From: Gammaproteobacteria bacterium | GTDB taxonomy: Bacteria; Pseudomonadota; Gammaproteobacteria; Steroidobacterales; Steroidobacteraceae | DNA: 32,201 bases | Assembly (NCBI GenBank): GCA_030038875.1 | Contig: JASHQW010000033.1 | Location: 1 to 32,201 of the forward strand | Direction of reading: 5' to 3' | Shown here: in pieces, positions 7,666 to 16,555 of the stretch | Numbering within the stretch: position 1 is the first letter of the stretch | Layout: the number at the start of each line of letters is the position of its first letter | Notes under the pieces: generated by a model | What the model saw: the letters and a program-made list of their open reading frames with translations, nothing else | Told to the model about the DNA's origin: nothing | Database searches by the model: none | Program-made: the position numbers and the translations under genes

Positions 7666-7675
7666 GGCCGGGCGC

Positions 7676-8212
7676 CTAGCTCTCGGCCTGCTTGCGCGCC
7701 GCGACCAGCTGGGCGCGCTGCTCGGACCGCTGCGCGAGACGCACGCCGTGGGCGGTGTAGCGCGTGCGGTTGTCGCGGCGCTCGGGGGCCGCAGGGGCGG
7801 CCGGGAGGCTCACGCGCGCCACCATCGCGATGCAGTCGACCGGACAGGGCGCGACACACAGCTCGCAGCCGGTGCAGAGCGCCAGCACCACGGTGTGCAT
7901 CTGCTTGGCAGCACCCACGATCGCATCGACCGGACAGGGCGGGAGGCAGCGGGCGCAGCCGATGCAGGCCTCCTCGTCGATCTGAGCCACCAGCTCGGGC
8001 CCCTCCACGCCGTTGGCGGGGTTGAGCGCGAGGGGTGCGCGCGCGAGCAGCCTGGCGAGCGCGCCGATGGTGGCGGCGCCCCCGGGCGGGCACTGATTGA
8101 TCTCGGCGAGCCCGGCGGCGAGTGCCTCGGCGTAGGGCCGGCAGCCGCTGTAGCCGCAGCGCGTGCACTGCGTCTGCGGCAGCAGGGCGTCGATGTCGTG
8201 CGCGCTCGCCAT
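7676..8212 (-). CDS. rnfB: RnfB-like iron-sulphur protein, standalone
   Basis: 178 residues related to RnfB/RsxB, the ferredoxin-like subunit of Rnf electron-transfer complexes. The N-terminal Fe-S domain has [17 protein letters not shown] plus a further Cys in NQCPPGG. Two 4Fe-4S ferredoxin motifs follow: [16 protein letters not shown] and [16 protein letters not shown]. The tail is charged ([20 protein letters not shown]). Full-length RnfB begins with a membrane anchor; here the sequence starts [16 protein letters not shown] with no hydrophobic segment, so the protein should be soluble. No other rnf gene is in the window. The position immediately before nth is a conserved proteobacterial arrangement. 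A role in keeping an Fe-S protein such as Nth, or a redox sensor, reduced is plausible but unproven. Confidence 0.9.
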   Translation of the reverse strand: MASAHDIDALLPQTQCTRCGYSGCRPYAEALAAGLAEINQCPPGGAATIGALARLLARAPLALNPANGVEGPELVAQIDEEACIGCARCLPPCPVDAIVGAAKQMHTVVLALCTGCELCVAPCPVDCIAMVARVSLPAAPAAPERRDNRTRYTAHGVRLAQRSEQRAQLVAARKQAES

Positions 8213-8244
8213 GTTCGCCGGCGGTGAAGCTCGGGTTGTCGGCC

Positions 8245-10350
8245 TCAGGTGATTTTCATGCCGGGCGCCGCGCCGCCGTCCGGCGCGAGCAGATAGAGGC
8301 CCGCACCCTCGCCACTCGCCGCCAGCACCATGCCCTCGGACACGCCGAACTTCATCTTGCGGGCGGCGAGGTTGGCAACCATCACGGTCAGGCGGCCCTC
8401 GAGGGCCGACGGGTCGTAGGCCGACTTGATGCCCGCGAAGACGGTGCGCTGCTCCGTTCCCAGATCGAGCGTGAGCTTCAGAAGCTTGTCGGCGCCGGCG
8501 ACCGCCTCGGCGCGCACGATCCGTGCCACGCGCAGGTCGATGCGCTTGAACTCGTCGATGGAGATGCTGGCCGCCCCGGCCGGCGCGGCCGCGGACGCGG
8601 CGCTCGTCGTCGAGGCGCTCGCAGCGGCCGCCACCCTGGCGGCGGTGCCGCCCGCGCCCGCAGGCGCCCCCATCTCGGCGTCGAACAGCGCCTCGAGCTG
8701 TCGGGGCTCGACGCGTGTCATGAGGTGCTCGTACGCGTTGACGCGCTCGGGCAGAACCGTGGCGTCGCTCCAGCGGAACGGCCGCTCGAGCCCGAAGAGC
8801 TGCCGTGCGACGCGCTCGGCGACCGCCGGCAGCACCGGCGCCAGCAGCACGCTGAGGAGCTTGAAGCCGGCGAGCGCGCGCGAGCAGACGTCCTGCAGCT
8901 CTGCGGCGCGATTGGGATCGCGCGCCAGCACCCAGGGCTGCCGCGCGTCGAATTCCTGATTGATGTGGTCGGCGACCCCCATGATGTCGCGCATGGCCTT
9001 GCCGAACTCGCGGCTCTCGTAGCTCTCCTGAACCTGTGCTGCCTGCGCCGCCGCCCGCGCGGTGAGCTGTCCGGTGTCACCGCTGTAGCGCAGCGCGCCG
9101 CCGAAGTGCCGGGTGATGAAGTTGGCGGCCCGGCTCGCGATGTTGACGTATTTGCCGACCAGGTCGCTGTTGACCCGCGAGAGGAAGTCGTCGGGATTGA
9201 AATCGAGGTCCTCGACACTGGCGTTGAGCTTGGCGGCGATGTAGTAGCGCAGCCACTCGGCGTTCATGCCGACGTCGAGATAGCGCAGCGGACTGATGCC
9301 GGTGCCGCGCGACTTCGACATCTTCTCGCCCGAGACGGTGATGAAGCCGTGCACGTACACGTGGTTCGGCACCTTGTAGGGAGGGCCCGCGAACCTCAGC
9401 ATCGCCGGCCAGAAAAGCGTATGGAAATAGATGATGTCCTTGCCGATGAAGTGGATCTGCTCGGTGTCGGGAGCGGCCAGGAACTCCTCGAAGCCGCGCG
9501 CCTCGCCCCGGGCGCGCGCCTTGCCGGTGGTGAAGTAGCTCTGCAGCGCCGCGAGATAGCCGATCGGCGCATCGAGCCACACGTAGAAGTACTTCCCCGG
9601 CGCATCCGGGATCGGGATGCCGAAATAGGGGGCGTCGCGCGAGATGTCCCAGTCGCCGAGGGCCCGGTCGCCGCGTCCGGAGAGCCACTCGCGGGCCTTG
9701 TTGGCGACCTGCGGCTGCAGCCGCTCGGGGGCCGCGAGCCATGACTCGAGGAACGCGACGCACTTCGGATCCGACAGGCGGAAGAAGAAGTGCTCCGAGC
9801 TCTTCAGCACCGGCTTCGCGCCCGAGAGCGCCGAATAGGGGTTGATGAGATCGATGGGCGCGTAGACGGTGCCGCACACCTCGCAGGCGTCGCCGAACTG
9901 ATCCGGCGAGTGGCAATTGGGACATTCGCCCTTGATGTAGCGGTCGGGCAGGAACATCGCCTTGACGGGGTCGAAGAACTGCTCGACGTCTTTCTTACAT
10001 ATGAGCCCGGCGGCCTTGAGGCGCGCATACACGTCCTGCGACAGGCGGGTGTTTTCGGGCGAGTCCGTCGAGTACCAGTGGTCGAAGCTGAGATGAAAGC
10101 CCGTGAGATAGCGCGGCCGCCCGGCGGCGATGCGCGCCACCAGCTGTTGTGGCGTGACGCCCTCGGCTTCCGCCTTGAGCATGATCGGTGCGCCGTGGGC
10201 GTCGTCGGCGCAGACGAAATGCACCTGATGCCCCCGCATGCGCTGGAAGCGCACCCAGATGTCCGCCTGGATGTACTCCATGATGTGCCCGATGTGGAAC
10301 GGGCCGTTGGCGTAGGGGAGCGCCGTGGTGACGAAGATCCGCCGGGTCAT
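8245..10350 (-). CDS. metG: Methionine--tRNA ligase
   Basis: Class I aminoacyl-tRNA synthetase that charges initiator and elongator tRNA(Met). 701 residues, the long form. The HIGH signature is HIGH at residues 19-22 ([14 protein letters not shown]). The zinc knuckle is complete: Cys143, Cys146, Cys156, Cys159 ([17 protein letters not shown]). KMSKS is at residues 343-347. After the anticodon-binding helical domain there is an Ala/Ser/Thr-rich linker of about 35 residues (around 565-595), then a C-terminal OB-fold tRNA-binding domain ([19 protein letters not shown] to the end) used for dimerisation and tRNA binding. The linker is low-complexity and probably variable between relatives. The gene starts 41 bp after the PilT-like gene at 10392 and is followed by rnfB after 32 bp. 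Confidence 0.98.
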   Translation of the reverse strand: MTRRIFVTTALPYANGPFHIGHIMEYIQADIWVRFQRMRGHQVHFVCADDAHGAPIMLKAEAEGVTPQQLVARIAAGRPRYLTGFHLSFDHWYSTDSPENTRLSQDVYARLKAAGLICKKDVEQFFDPVKAMFLPDRYIKGECPNCHSPDQFGDACEVCGTVYAPIDLINPYSALSGAKPVLKSSEHFFFRLSDPKCVAFLESWLAAPERLQPQVANKAREWLSGRGDRALGDWDISRDAPYFGIPIPDAPGKYFYVWLDAPIGYLAALQSYFTTGKARARGEARGFEEFLAAPDTEQIHFIGKDIIYFHTLFWPAMLRFAGPPYKVPNHVYVHGFITVSGEKMSKSRGTGISPLRYLDVGMNAEWLRYYIAAKLNASVEDLDFNPDDFLSRVNSDLVGKYVNIASRAANFITRHFGGALRYSGDTGQLTARAAAQAAQVQESYESREFGKAMRDIMGVADHINQEFDARQPWVLARDPNRAAELQDVCSRALAGFKLLSVLLAPVLPAVAERVARQLFGLERPFRWSDATVLPERVNAYEHLMTRVEPRQLEALFDAEMGAPAGAGGTAARVAAAASASTTSAASAAAPAGAASISIDEFKRIDLRVARIVRAEAVAGADKLLKLTLDLGTEQRTVFAGIKSAYDPSALEGRLTVMVANLAARKMKFGVSEGMVLAASGEGAGLYLLAPDGGAAPGMKIT

Positions 10351-10391
10351 CCGAGTAGTTTACCGTCCCGGCGCGGCGCTTGCCGGGGAGC

Positions 10392-11453
10392 TCAGCCGGC
10401 TTCGCGGACCTCCTCGAACTTCGCCTTGTTGATCGCCTTCTTGTAGGCCTCTTTGCCGCTGATCTGCCGCGAGTCGAGCAGCTGTTGGATCGCCGAGTCC
10501 ATGGTGCGCATGCCGAACTGGCCGCCGGTCTGCATGGCGTTATCGAGCTGGTCGAGCTTGCCCTGGCGGATGAGGTTGGCGGCCGCCGGAGTGTTGACCA
10601 GGATCTCGAGCGCCGCGACGCGGCCCTGGCGGTCGGCGCGCTGCAGCAGCTGCTGCGAGACCACGCCACGCAGCGAGGTCGACAGCATGGTGCGCACGTG
10701 CGACTGCTTGTCGGAGGGGAACACATTCACCATGCGGTCGACGGTAGCCGCTGCGCCGTTGGTGTGCAGCGTGCCCATCACCAGAATACCCATCTCCGCG
10801 GCCGTGACCGCGATGCTCATGGTCTCGAGGTCGCGCAACTCGCCGACCAGCACCACGTCGGGATCCTCGCGCAGGGCCGAGTGGACCGCGGCCGCGAAGC
10901 TCGGGCTGTGAACGCCGATCTCGCGCTGGCTGATGAGGCAGCTCTTTCTCTCGTGCACGAACTCGATCGGGTCCTCAACGGTGAGAATATGGCCGTTCAC
11001 GCGGCGGTTGATGTCGTCGATCATCGCGGCGAGCGTGGTGGACTTGCCCGAGCCGGTCTTGCCGGTGACGAGGATCAGCCCGCTGTTGGCCCGGCACAGC
11101 TGACGCACCGCTTCCGGGAGCTTGAGCTCATCGAGCGTGAGGGCCTTGGAGGGGATCGCCCGCAATACTCCGCCCATGCCGTTCAGCTGCCGCATCACGT
11201 TGACGCGGAAGCGGCCCTTGCCCTCGAGCGTGTAGGCGAAGTCGGCGCCGTCCTTCTTCTCGAAGCGGTCGACGGCGGTCTTCGGCATGATCTCGTAGAG
11301 CGCCGTCTTGACGAAGTCGACGGGCAGCTTGTCCGGCCTCAGGGGCATGAGATCGCCGTAGACGCGGATGCGCGGCGGGTCGCCGGCGATGAAGTGCAGG
11401 TCCGAGCCGCGCTTCTCGAGGACCTCGTTCAGAAAGGAATCGATCTGCGCCAC
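10392..11453 (-). CDS. PilT/PilU-family type IV pilus ATPase (paralogue 1)
   Basis: Secretion-family AAA-type motor ATPase; relatives depolymerise type IV pili for twitching or DNA uptake. 353 residues. N-terminal PAS-like domain (GSDLHFIAGDPPRIRVYGDLMP), Walker A GKTGSGKS at 131-138, Asp box ILTVEDPIEFVH, Walker B VVLVGELRDLET, His box MGTLHTN. The C-terminal part holds ANLIRQGKL, a partial match to the AIRNLIRE retraction motif of true PilT. It differs from canonical PilT in GKTGSGKS (usually GPTGSGKS) and GELRD (usually GEMRD), and is not a standard PilU, which has GEVRSRET. It begins 10 bp after the second PilT-like gene and is last in the kinase-PilT-PilT block before metG. It acts in the cytoplasm at the pilus base; partner pilus genes are not in the window. 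Confidence 0.93.
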   Translation of the reverse strand: MAQIDSFLNEVLEKRGSDLHFIAGDPPRIRVYGDLMPLRPDKLPVDFVKTALYEIMPKTAVDRFEKKDGADFAYTLEGKGRFRVNVMRQLNGMGGVLRAIPSKALTLDELKLPEAVRQLCRANSGLILVTGKTGSGKSTTLAAMIDDINRRVNGHILTVEDPIEFVHERKSCLISQREIGVHSPSFAAAVHSALREDPDVVLVGELRDLETMSIAVTAAEMGILVMGTLHTNGAAATVDRMVNVFPSDKQSHVRTMLSTSLRGVVSQQLLQRADRQGRVAALEILVNTPAAANLIRQGKLDQLDNAMQTGGQFGMRTMDSAIQQLLDSRQISGKEAYKKAINKAKFEEVREAG

Positions 11454-11463
11454 GATGACCCCG

Positions 11464-12588
11464 TCAGGACGCCTGAGGGGACGCCGCGGCGGCCGCCGGC
11501 GGGGCGCTGTCCATCTTCGGCAGCATGCTCGTGTCGGTGACGAACTTCTGGAAGTTGCGCTTCTCGGTGGCGTAGTTGTAGGCGTCGTCGGGATCGACGG
11601 TGCGCGCGTTGATCGCGGCCAGCAGCGCCTGGTCGAGCAGCTGCATGCCGAGGTCGCGGCCCATCTGCAGCTGACTGGGAATCTGATGCGTCTGCTCGCT
11701 CTGGATGAGCTTGGCGATCGCCTTGGTCATCATCAGGATCTCGCAGACGGCGCGGCGCCCATGCGCATCGGCGGTCTTCACCAGCACCTGGGTCACGACT
11801 GCGAGCAGGCTCTGCGCCAGGAAGCTCTTGGTCTGCTCGCGCTCCTCGACCGGCAGGGCATCGATGATGCGGTCGATGGTCTTGACGGCGCCGGTGGTGT
11901 GCAGAGTGCCGAGCACCAGGTGGCCGGTCTCGGCCGCGGTCATGGCCATCGAGATGGTCTCGGCGTCGCGCAACTCGCCCACCAGGATCACGTCCGGGTC
12001 CTCGCGCATGGCCGCGCGCACCCCTTCGGCGAAGCTCGGGATGTGCGTGCCGAGCTCGCGCTGAATCACCTGGCTCTGCTTGCTCGCGTGCACGAACTCG
12101 ATCGGATCCTCGAGGCTGATGATGTTGAGCTTACGCGTGGAGTTCAGGTGATCGATCATCGCCGCGAGCGTGGTCGACTTGCCGGTGCCGGTGGAGCCGG
12201 TCACCAGCACCATGCCCTGATGGAAGTCGCACAGCCTGGTGACCACTGCCGGAAGAGCCAGGCTCGCGAGCGTCGGCACGGTCGAGGGGATGGCGCGGAA
12301 GGTGGCGCCGATGCCGGTGTCCTTGCGATAGACGTTGACGCGGAAACGCCCGCCCTCGGCGGACACGTAGGAGAAGTCGAGGTCGTTGCCCCTGGCGAAA
12401 TGCTCGTTTTGCGAGTTGGTGAGGATCTCGCCGATGTAGCCTTCGAGCTCCCCAGGGCGCAGGTCGCGAAACTTGATCGGCAGCAGGTCGCCATGCATGC
12501 GCAGCATCGGCGGCACGCCGACCGCCAGGTGCACGTCCGAGCACCCCTGCTGCGTGCCGAGCTTCAGGAACGCATCTATACGCGCCAC
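11464..12588 (-). CDS. PilT/PilU-family type IV pilus ATPase (paralogue 2)
   Basis: 374 residues with the same architecture as its neighbour: SDVHLAVGVPPMLRMHGDLLP, Walker A GSTGTGKS at 131-138, Asp box IISLEDPIEFVH, Walker B VILVGELRDAET and His box LGTLHTTGAVKTIDRIID. The equivalent of the retraction motif is degraded (AIAKLIQSEQ instead of AIRNLIRE), so this copy may play a PilU-like helper role beside the better conserved copy at 10392. The C-terminal 20 residues are Ala/Pro/Ser-rich. The two proteins are clearly related but much diverged, so the duplication is old or the pair was acquired together. The weak promoter at 12666-12693 and the 192-bp gap after the kinase gene suggest that the pair can be transcribed separately from the kinase. 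Confidence 0.93.
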   Translation of the reverse strand: MARIDAFLKLGTQQGCSDVHLAVGVPPMLRMHGDLLPIKFRDLRPGELEGYIGEILTNSQNEHFARGNDLDFSYVSAEGGRFRVNVYRKDTGIGATFRAIPSTVPTLASLALPAVVTRLCDFHQGMVLVTGSTGTGKSTTLAAMIDHLNSTRKLNIISLEDPIEFVHASKQSQVIQRELGTHIPSFAEGVRAAMREDPDVILVGELRDAETISMAMTAAETGHLVLGTLHTTGAVKTIDRIIDALPVEEREQTKSFLAQSLLAVVTQVLVKTADAHGRRAVCEILMMTKAIAKLIQSEQTHQIPSQLQMGRDLGMQLLDQALLAAINARTVDPDDAYNYATEKRNFQKFVTDTSMLPKMDSAPPAAAAASPQAS

Positions 12589-12665
12589 GCGGCCTCCCCG
12601 GCCAGAAAACTCCTGATCCTGTTTAGCCCGCCGCGGACCGCAGGATCAACAGCTTGAAGCGGGAA

Positions 12666-12693
12666 ATTTGACGTAACGCACGAACTTTTTCAA
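12666..12693 (-). promoter_or_regulatory. Putative promoter of the PilT-like pair
   Basis: Reading the minus strand, TTGAAA (12693-12688, 5 of 6) and TCAAAT (12671-12666, 4 of 6) are 16 nt apart, about 80 nt before ATG 12588. This is the only AT-rich patch in the 192-bp gap. Confidence 0.3.
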
Positions 12694-12696
12694 TTG

Positions 12697-12723
12697 GCGG
12701 GCGGCACCCGCGGCGCCGCCCGC
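12697..12723 (-). repeat. Perfect 9-bp inverted repeat in the kinase-pilT gap
   Basis: GCGGGCGGC (12697-12705) and GCCGCCCGC (12715-12723) form a stem with a 9-nt loop, directly upstream of the putative PilT-pair promoter and about 58 nt past the kinase stop. It has no T-tract on either strand. It could be a hairpin at the end of the kinase transcript or an operator. Confidence 0.4.
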
Positions 12724-12780
12724 AGGCCAGCCGACCAGAGCTGTTGTACCCGCCGGCCTTACAGCGCAAGTGTGCGCTGG

Positions 12781-15234
12781 TTAACGGAAGCGCTCGAGCG
12801 CGACCCGCAGCTCGTCCATCGTCTGGAAGCGCTTGTTCTTGTCGACCGCCATCGCCTTCACCACCAGATCCGAGAGGCCGGGCGGCAGGTTGGGGTTCAG
12901 GTCCTGCGGGACACGCGCCTTGCCCTGCACGTGCTGGTACATGACCGACATGTGATCGCCGCGCGAGTAGGGCGGCACGCCGGTCACCATCTCGTAGAGC
13001 ATGACGCCGAGCGCGTAGATATCGGCGCGCTCGTCGACCTTCTTGCCGAGGATCTGCTCGGGGGCCATGTACTTCGGCGAGCCGATGACGTAGCCGGTCT
13101 TGGTGAGCTGCGTGTCGCCCTCGCGCTGCGCCGCCGCGACGCCGAAGTCCACGATCTTCAGCAGCCCCTCCTGGTTGATGAGCACGTTGGCGGGCTTCAG
13201 GTCGCGGTGCACGATGCCCTGCTGGTGCGCCACCGCCATGCCGGTGCAGATGTCGATGCCGAACTGCATGGCGCGCTTCAGCTCGACCGGTTTCTCGTTG
13301 ACGACTTCGCTGCCGAGCGTATGCGAGGGGAAGTACTCCATCGAGATGGCATAGTTCCCCTGGATGTAGAGGAAGTCGTAGATGCGGATGACGTTCTTAT
13401 GGGTGATCTTGCGCGAGTAACGCAGCTCATGGACGAAGCGCTTCATCACCTCCTCGTCCTGCGAGACGTTCGGGTTGAGGAACTTGAGGATGAGGCGCTC
13501 ATCGACCACCGTGTCCTCCATCAGCAGCACGGTGCCGAAAGCGCCGCGCCCGATGCGATCGATGTACTTGTAGCGGCCCTCGATGATGTCGCCGGGCTTG
13601 AGCGTCTGGATGTCGAGGCGCGCGGCGGCGGAGGCCGCGGCCTCGGCCTGACGGCGCGCCTGGCCATCGATCACCACCGTGCGGGTGGGCTCGTGCGCCG
13701 CCGCCGGCGGCGGGCGCACGCCGCTTTGCGCCGGGGCGGGCGGCATGGTCGGCGGCAGCGCCGAGGGAGGCGGCACGCTCGGCGCCAGGGTGGCGATGCC
13801 GGCGATGCGGTTATCGAGCTCGGTGACCGCGGCCGCGGCCATGCGCGAGATGGTCTGATCCTGCGAGCCGGCCTGCGCCTGCAGCTCCTTGCGCACCTGG
13901 TCGGCCTGGCTCTCATCGGCCACCTTGGAGAGCGCCTGCATCGCCTCGATGCGGATCTCGCGCTCGGGACGGGCCACGAGCGGCAGCAGCTCATCCACCA
14001 GCTTGGCATCGCCCAGCTTGCCGAGCGCGCGCACCACGATCGGCATGGCCTTGCCGTGGCTGCCGGTATGCAGCATTTCCATGAGGCGCGGCACGGCACG
14101 CTTGCTGCCGATCTCGGCGAGCGCGTCCACCGCGCGCTCGCTCACCCACCAGTCGCTGTCACGCGTGGCCTGGATGAGCGAGTCGACCGCGCGCTCGTCC
14201 TTGGTCTGGTTGAGGATCTCGATGGCGGCGCGGCGGATGTCCTCGTCCTTGTCGCGCACCAGCTGCAGCACCGCGTCGATCACCTTCGGACCGCCGATCT
14301 TGCCGAGCGCGTCCGCGGCGCGGCTGCGCACCCACCAGTCGCTGTCCTTGAGCGCCTCCAGCAGGTACTTGACCGACTTGGCGTCCCCGACCTCGTTCAG
14401 CACCTCGACCGCCGCGCGCCGTGCGTTCTCGTTCTCGTCCTTGAGCACGGGGATCAGGTGGCGGATCGTCTCCGGGTGGTTGGCCTTGATGACGACGTCG
14501 ACGGCCTTGTTGAGCACGTCGATTTCCGGGTCGCGCAGCAGCGCGCATACCCGCTCGACGTCGATGGGGCCGTCCATGCGCTGCAGCGCCGAGAGCGTCG
14601 CGCTGCGGATCAGCTTGTTGGGATCCTTGAGCAGGCCCTGCAGCGTGCTCTGCACCTCCGGGGTGTTGAAGCGCCCCAGGGTGTTGATGATGTGCACGCG
14701 CGCGATCGGGTCCTTGCCCTGGACGCGGCCGATCAGCTCGGGGAGCGCGCTCTTGTCGGCGATCTCGCCGATGAGGCGGAACAGCGCCGCCTTCTCGTTC
14801 GGCTCCTGGGCGTAGGCCGCGGTGAGGAGCTCGCGCACCGAGAAACGTGACTTCTGCGCGGTAATGACCTCGAGCAGGGCCGACTTGGAGATCCCCTGGG
14901 TGTTGAGCGCGTCGAGCAGCAGGTGCGCCGGGTAGTTGCGGTTGCTGGTGAGCGCCCAGGAGATGCCCGAGATGACGCGCGGGCTGCCCTCGATCAGCCC
15001 CTGCATGTACTGGGGGAAGGTCTTTGGATTGAGGAGCGCCGCGAGCACGTCGACCAGCGCCAGGGTCGCCGCCTTGTCGGCCTCCGGGAGCGCCGCGAAT
15101 ATGGACTCGATGGCGCCCGGGCCGACCTGCTTCAGCGCCGCCACCGCCTTCTGCGTAGCCGGGTTCGACGGATCGCTCGAGGTGCGGATCTCGTGGATCA
15201 GCCGGTCGGCGCGCAGGTTGGTGAAAAAGCTCAT
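12781..15234 (-). CDS. HEAT-repeat Ser/Thr protein kinase (Hanks type)
   Basis: 817 residues from ATG 15234; a TTG at 15291 would add 19 unlikely residues. Residues 1 to about 430 are HEAT/PBS-lyase-like helical repeats with recurring DSDWWVRSRAADALGKIG-type units. A Pro/Ala-rich linker (about 450-540) follows. The C-terminal kinase domain is complete: glycine loop GRGAFG 562-567, Lys584 (LILKFLN), catalytic loop HRDLKPAN with Asp678, DFG 696-698, then SPKYMAPEQ and DIYALGVMLYEM. No membrane segment, PASTA or FHA domain is seen, so it should be a cytoplasmic active kinase with a protein-binding N-terminal scaffold. It lies upstream of two PilT-like ATPases on the same strand, which makes the pilus motors, or proteins around them, plausible substrates; that is inference. 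It is divergent from apbC. Confidence 0.93.
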   Translation of the reverse strand: MSFFTNLRADRLIHEIRTSSDPSNPATQKAVAALKQVGPGAIESIFAALPEADKAATLALVDVLAALLNPKTFPQYMQGLIEGSPRVISGISWALTSNRNYPAHLLLDALNTQGISKSALLEVITAQKSRFSVRELLTAAYAQEPNEKAALFRLIGEIADKSALPELIGRVQGKDPIARVHIINTLGRFNTPEVQSTLQGLLKDPNKLIRSATLSALQRMDGPIDVERVCALLRDPEIDVLNKAVDVVIKANHPETIRHLIPVLKDENENARRAAVEVLNEVGDAKSVKYLLEALKDSDWWVRSRAADALGKIGGPKVIDAVLQLVRDKDEDIRRAAIEILNQTKDERAVDSLIQATRDSDWWVSERAVDALAEIGSKRAVPRLMEMLHTGSHGKAMPIVVRALGKLGDAKLVDELLPLVARPEREIRIEAMQALSKVADESQADQVRKELQAQAGSQDQTISRMAAAAVTELDNRIAGIATLAPSVPPPSALPPTMPPAPAQSGVRPPPAAAHEPTRTVVIDGQARRQAEAAASAAARLDIQTLKPGDIIEGRYKYIDRIGRGAFGTVLLMEDTVVDERLILKFLNPNVSQDEEVMKRFVHELRYSRKITHKNVIRIYDFLYIQGNYAISMEYFPSHTLGSEVVNEKPVELKRAMQFGIDICTGMAVAHQQGIVHRDLKPANVLINQEGLLKIVDFGVAAAQREGDTQLTKTGYVIGSPKYMAPEQILGKKVDERADIYALGVMLYEMVTGVPPYSRGDHMSVMYQHVQGKARVPQDLNPNLPPGLSDLVVKAMAVDKNKRFQTMDELRVALERFR

Positions 15235-15406
15235 GCGGCGATTACGCCCGGCAACCGCCCCGGCGGGGCCCCGCACCCGGCTCGCGGGCAACAGAAGCCC
15301 CGTGCGGCTGGGCGGCCGCAGAGGGGTCCGTTGTGGGGCGCAGATGTAATCAAGCGAACATAGCGACGGCGCAGCAATTATGCCACAGGCCTGCTACCGG
15401 CCCGGT

Positions 15407-15415
15407 TGCTACAAT
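15407..15415 (+). promoter_or_regulatory. Extended -10 promoter of apbC
   Basis: TG-C-TACAAT (15407-15415) fits an extended -10 element (TGn followed by 5 of 6 matches to TATAAT). Transcription would start near 15421, about 25 nt before ATG 15446. No good -35 is visible, as expected for this promoter class. Confidence 0.45.
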
Positions 15416-15445
15416 TCTCAACTGGCCCCGCCGGACTCATTCGCC

Positions 15446-16543
15446 ATGACCCCCGAGCCCCCCCAGAACGCCGTGCGCGCTGCGCTCGACGCCTACATCG
15501 ACCCTTATCTCGGGGAGACGCTCGGCTCCGCGCAGGCGGTGCGCGGGGTGAGGGCCGACGGCGCAGGTTACCGCGCGCAGATCGTTCTCGGTTATCCGGT
15601 CGGCGGCTATCGCGACGAGCTCGCCGCCGGCCTCGCCGCGGCGCTCGCCGCGGCAGGGATCCAGGCGCCGCTCGCCATCGAGCTCGAGTCCGCGATCGGC
15701 ACCCATGCGGTACAGCGCGGCCTGAAGCCGCTCGGTGAGATCAAGAACATCGTGGCCGTGGCCTCCGGAAAGGGCGGCGTCGGCAAGTCCACCGTGGCGG
15801 TCAATCTGGCCCTCGCCTGGGCCGGCCAGGGGGCACGGGTCGGGATACTGGACGCCGATATCTATGGACCGAGCCAGCCATTGATGCTGGGCCTCGCAGC
15901 GCAGCGGCCGGCATCGGCCGACGGCAAGCACCTGACGCCGCTCGTGGCCCACGGTGTGAGCGCCATGTCGATCGGGTTCCTCGTCGATGCCGAGCAGCCG
16001 ATGGTCTGGCGCGGGCCGATGGTCACGCAGGCGCTCACCCAGCTGCTCGGCGAGACCCAGTGGGGAGCGCTCGACTATCTGGTGGTCGACATGCCGCCGG
16101 GCACCGGGGATATCCAGCTGACGCTCGCCCAGCGCGTGCCGGTCGCGGGCGCCGTGATCGTGACCACGCCGCAGGACATAGCGCTCGCCGACGCGCGCAA
16201 GGGACTCAAGATGTTCGAGAAGGTCGCCGTGCCGGTGCTCGGCGTGGTCGAGAACATGAGCGTGCACATCTGTCCGCAGTGCGGACACACCGAGCACATA
16301 TTCGGCGCCGGCGGCGGGGCGCGCATGGCGGCGCAGTACGGGGTGAAGCTCCTCGGGGAGCTGCCGCTCGACGCCCGCATCCGCGAAGAGGCCGACGGCG
16401 GGCGGCCGACCGTGATCGCTGCCCCCGACTCGCCGCGCGCGCGCTGCTACCTCGAGATGGCGCGCCGCACGGCCGCCGCGCTCGCGGTGCGCGCGCGCGA
16501 TCGCAGCAGCGTGTTTCCGAAGATCGTCATCGAAGAAACCTGA
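15446..16543 (+). CDS. apbC: Mrp/ApbC-type Fe-S cluster carrier ATPase
   Basis: ParA-family P-loop protein that binds and transfers [4Fe-4S] clusters to apoproteins. 365 residues from ATG 15446; the frame is open upstream, but a start at 15380 would lie before the extended -10. An N-terminal MIP18/DUF59-like domain (residues 1-90) is followed by the deviant Walker A GKGGVGKS (108-115), a switch I region DADIYGPSQP, Walker B VVDMPPGTGD, and the cluster-binding pair Cys276-x2-Cys279 in CPQCGHTEHIFG. dcd follows after 12 bp. Divergent apbC/metG with dcd downstream is the usual arrangement in pseudomonads; here the kinase and PilT-like genes separate apbC from metG. Confidence 0.96.
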   Translation: MTPEPPQNAVRAALDAYIDPYLGETLGSAQAVRGVRADGAGYRAQIVLGYPVGGYRDELAAGLAAALAAAGIQAPLAIELESAIGTHAVQRGLKPLGEIKNIVAVASGKGGVGKSTVAVNLALAWAGQGARVGILDADIYGPSQPLMLGLAAQRPASADGKHLTPLVAHGVSAMSIGFLVDAEQPMVWRGPMVTQALTQLLGETQWGALDYLVVDMPPGTGDIQLTLAQRVPVAGAVIVTTPQDIALADARKGLKMFEKVAVPVLGVVENMSVHICPQCGHTEHIFGAGGGARMAAQYGVKLLGELPLDARIREEADGGRPTVIAAPDSPRARCYLEMARRTAAALAVRARDRSSVFPKIVIEET

Positions 16544-16555
16544 AGACTGGAACTC

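Noticed and set aside
8122-9744. 540-residue plus-strand open frame
   Set aside because: Antisense to metG and rnfB; low-complexity shadow.
12697-12723. Intrinsic terminator for the kinase gene
   Set aside because: The stem is perfect, but neither strand has a T-tract after it; kept only as an inverted repeat.
12694-14850. 718-residue plus-strand open frame
   Set aside because: Antisense to the HEAT-repeat kinase; composition is Arg/His/Leu/Val-rich as expected from GC-rich shadow frames, with no motif.
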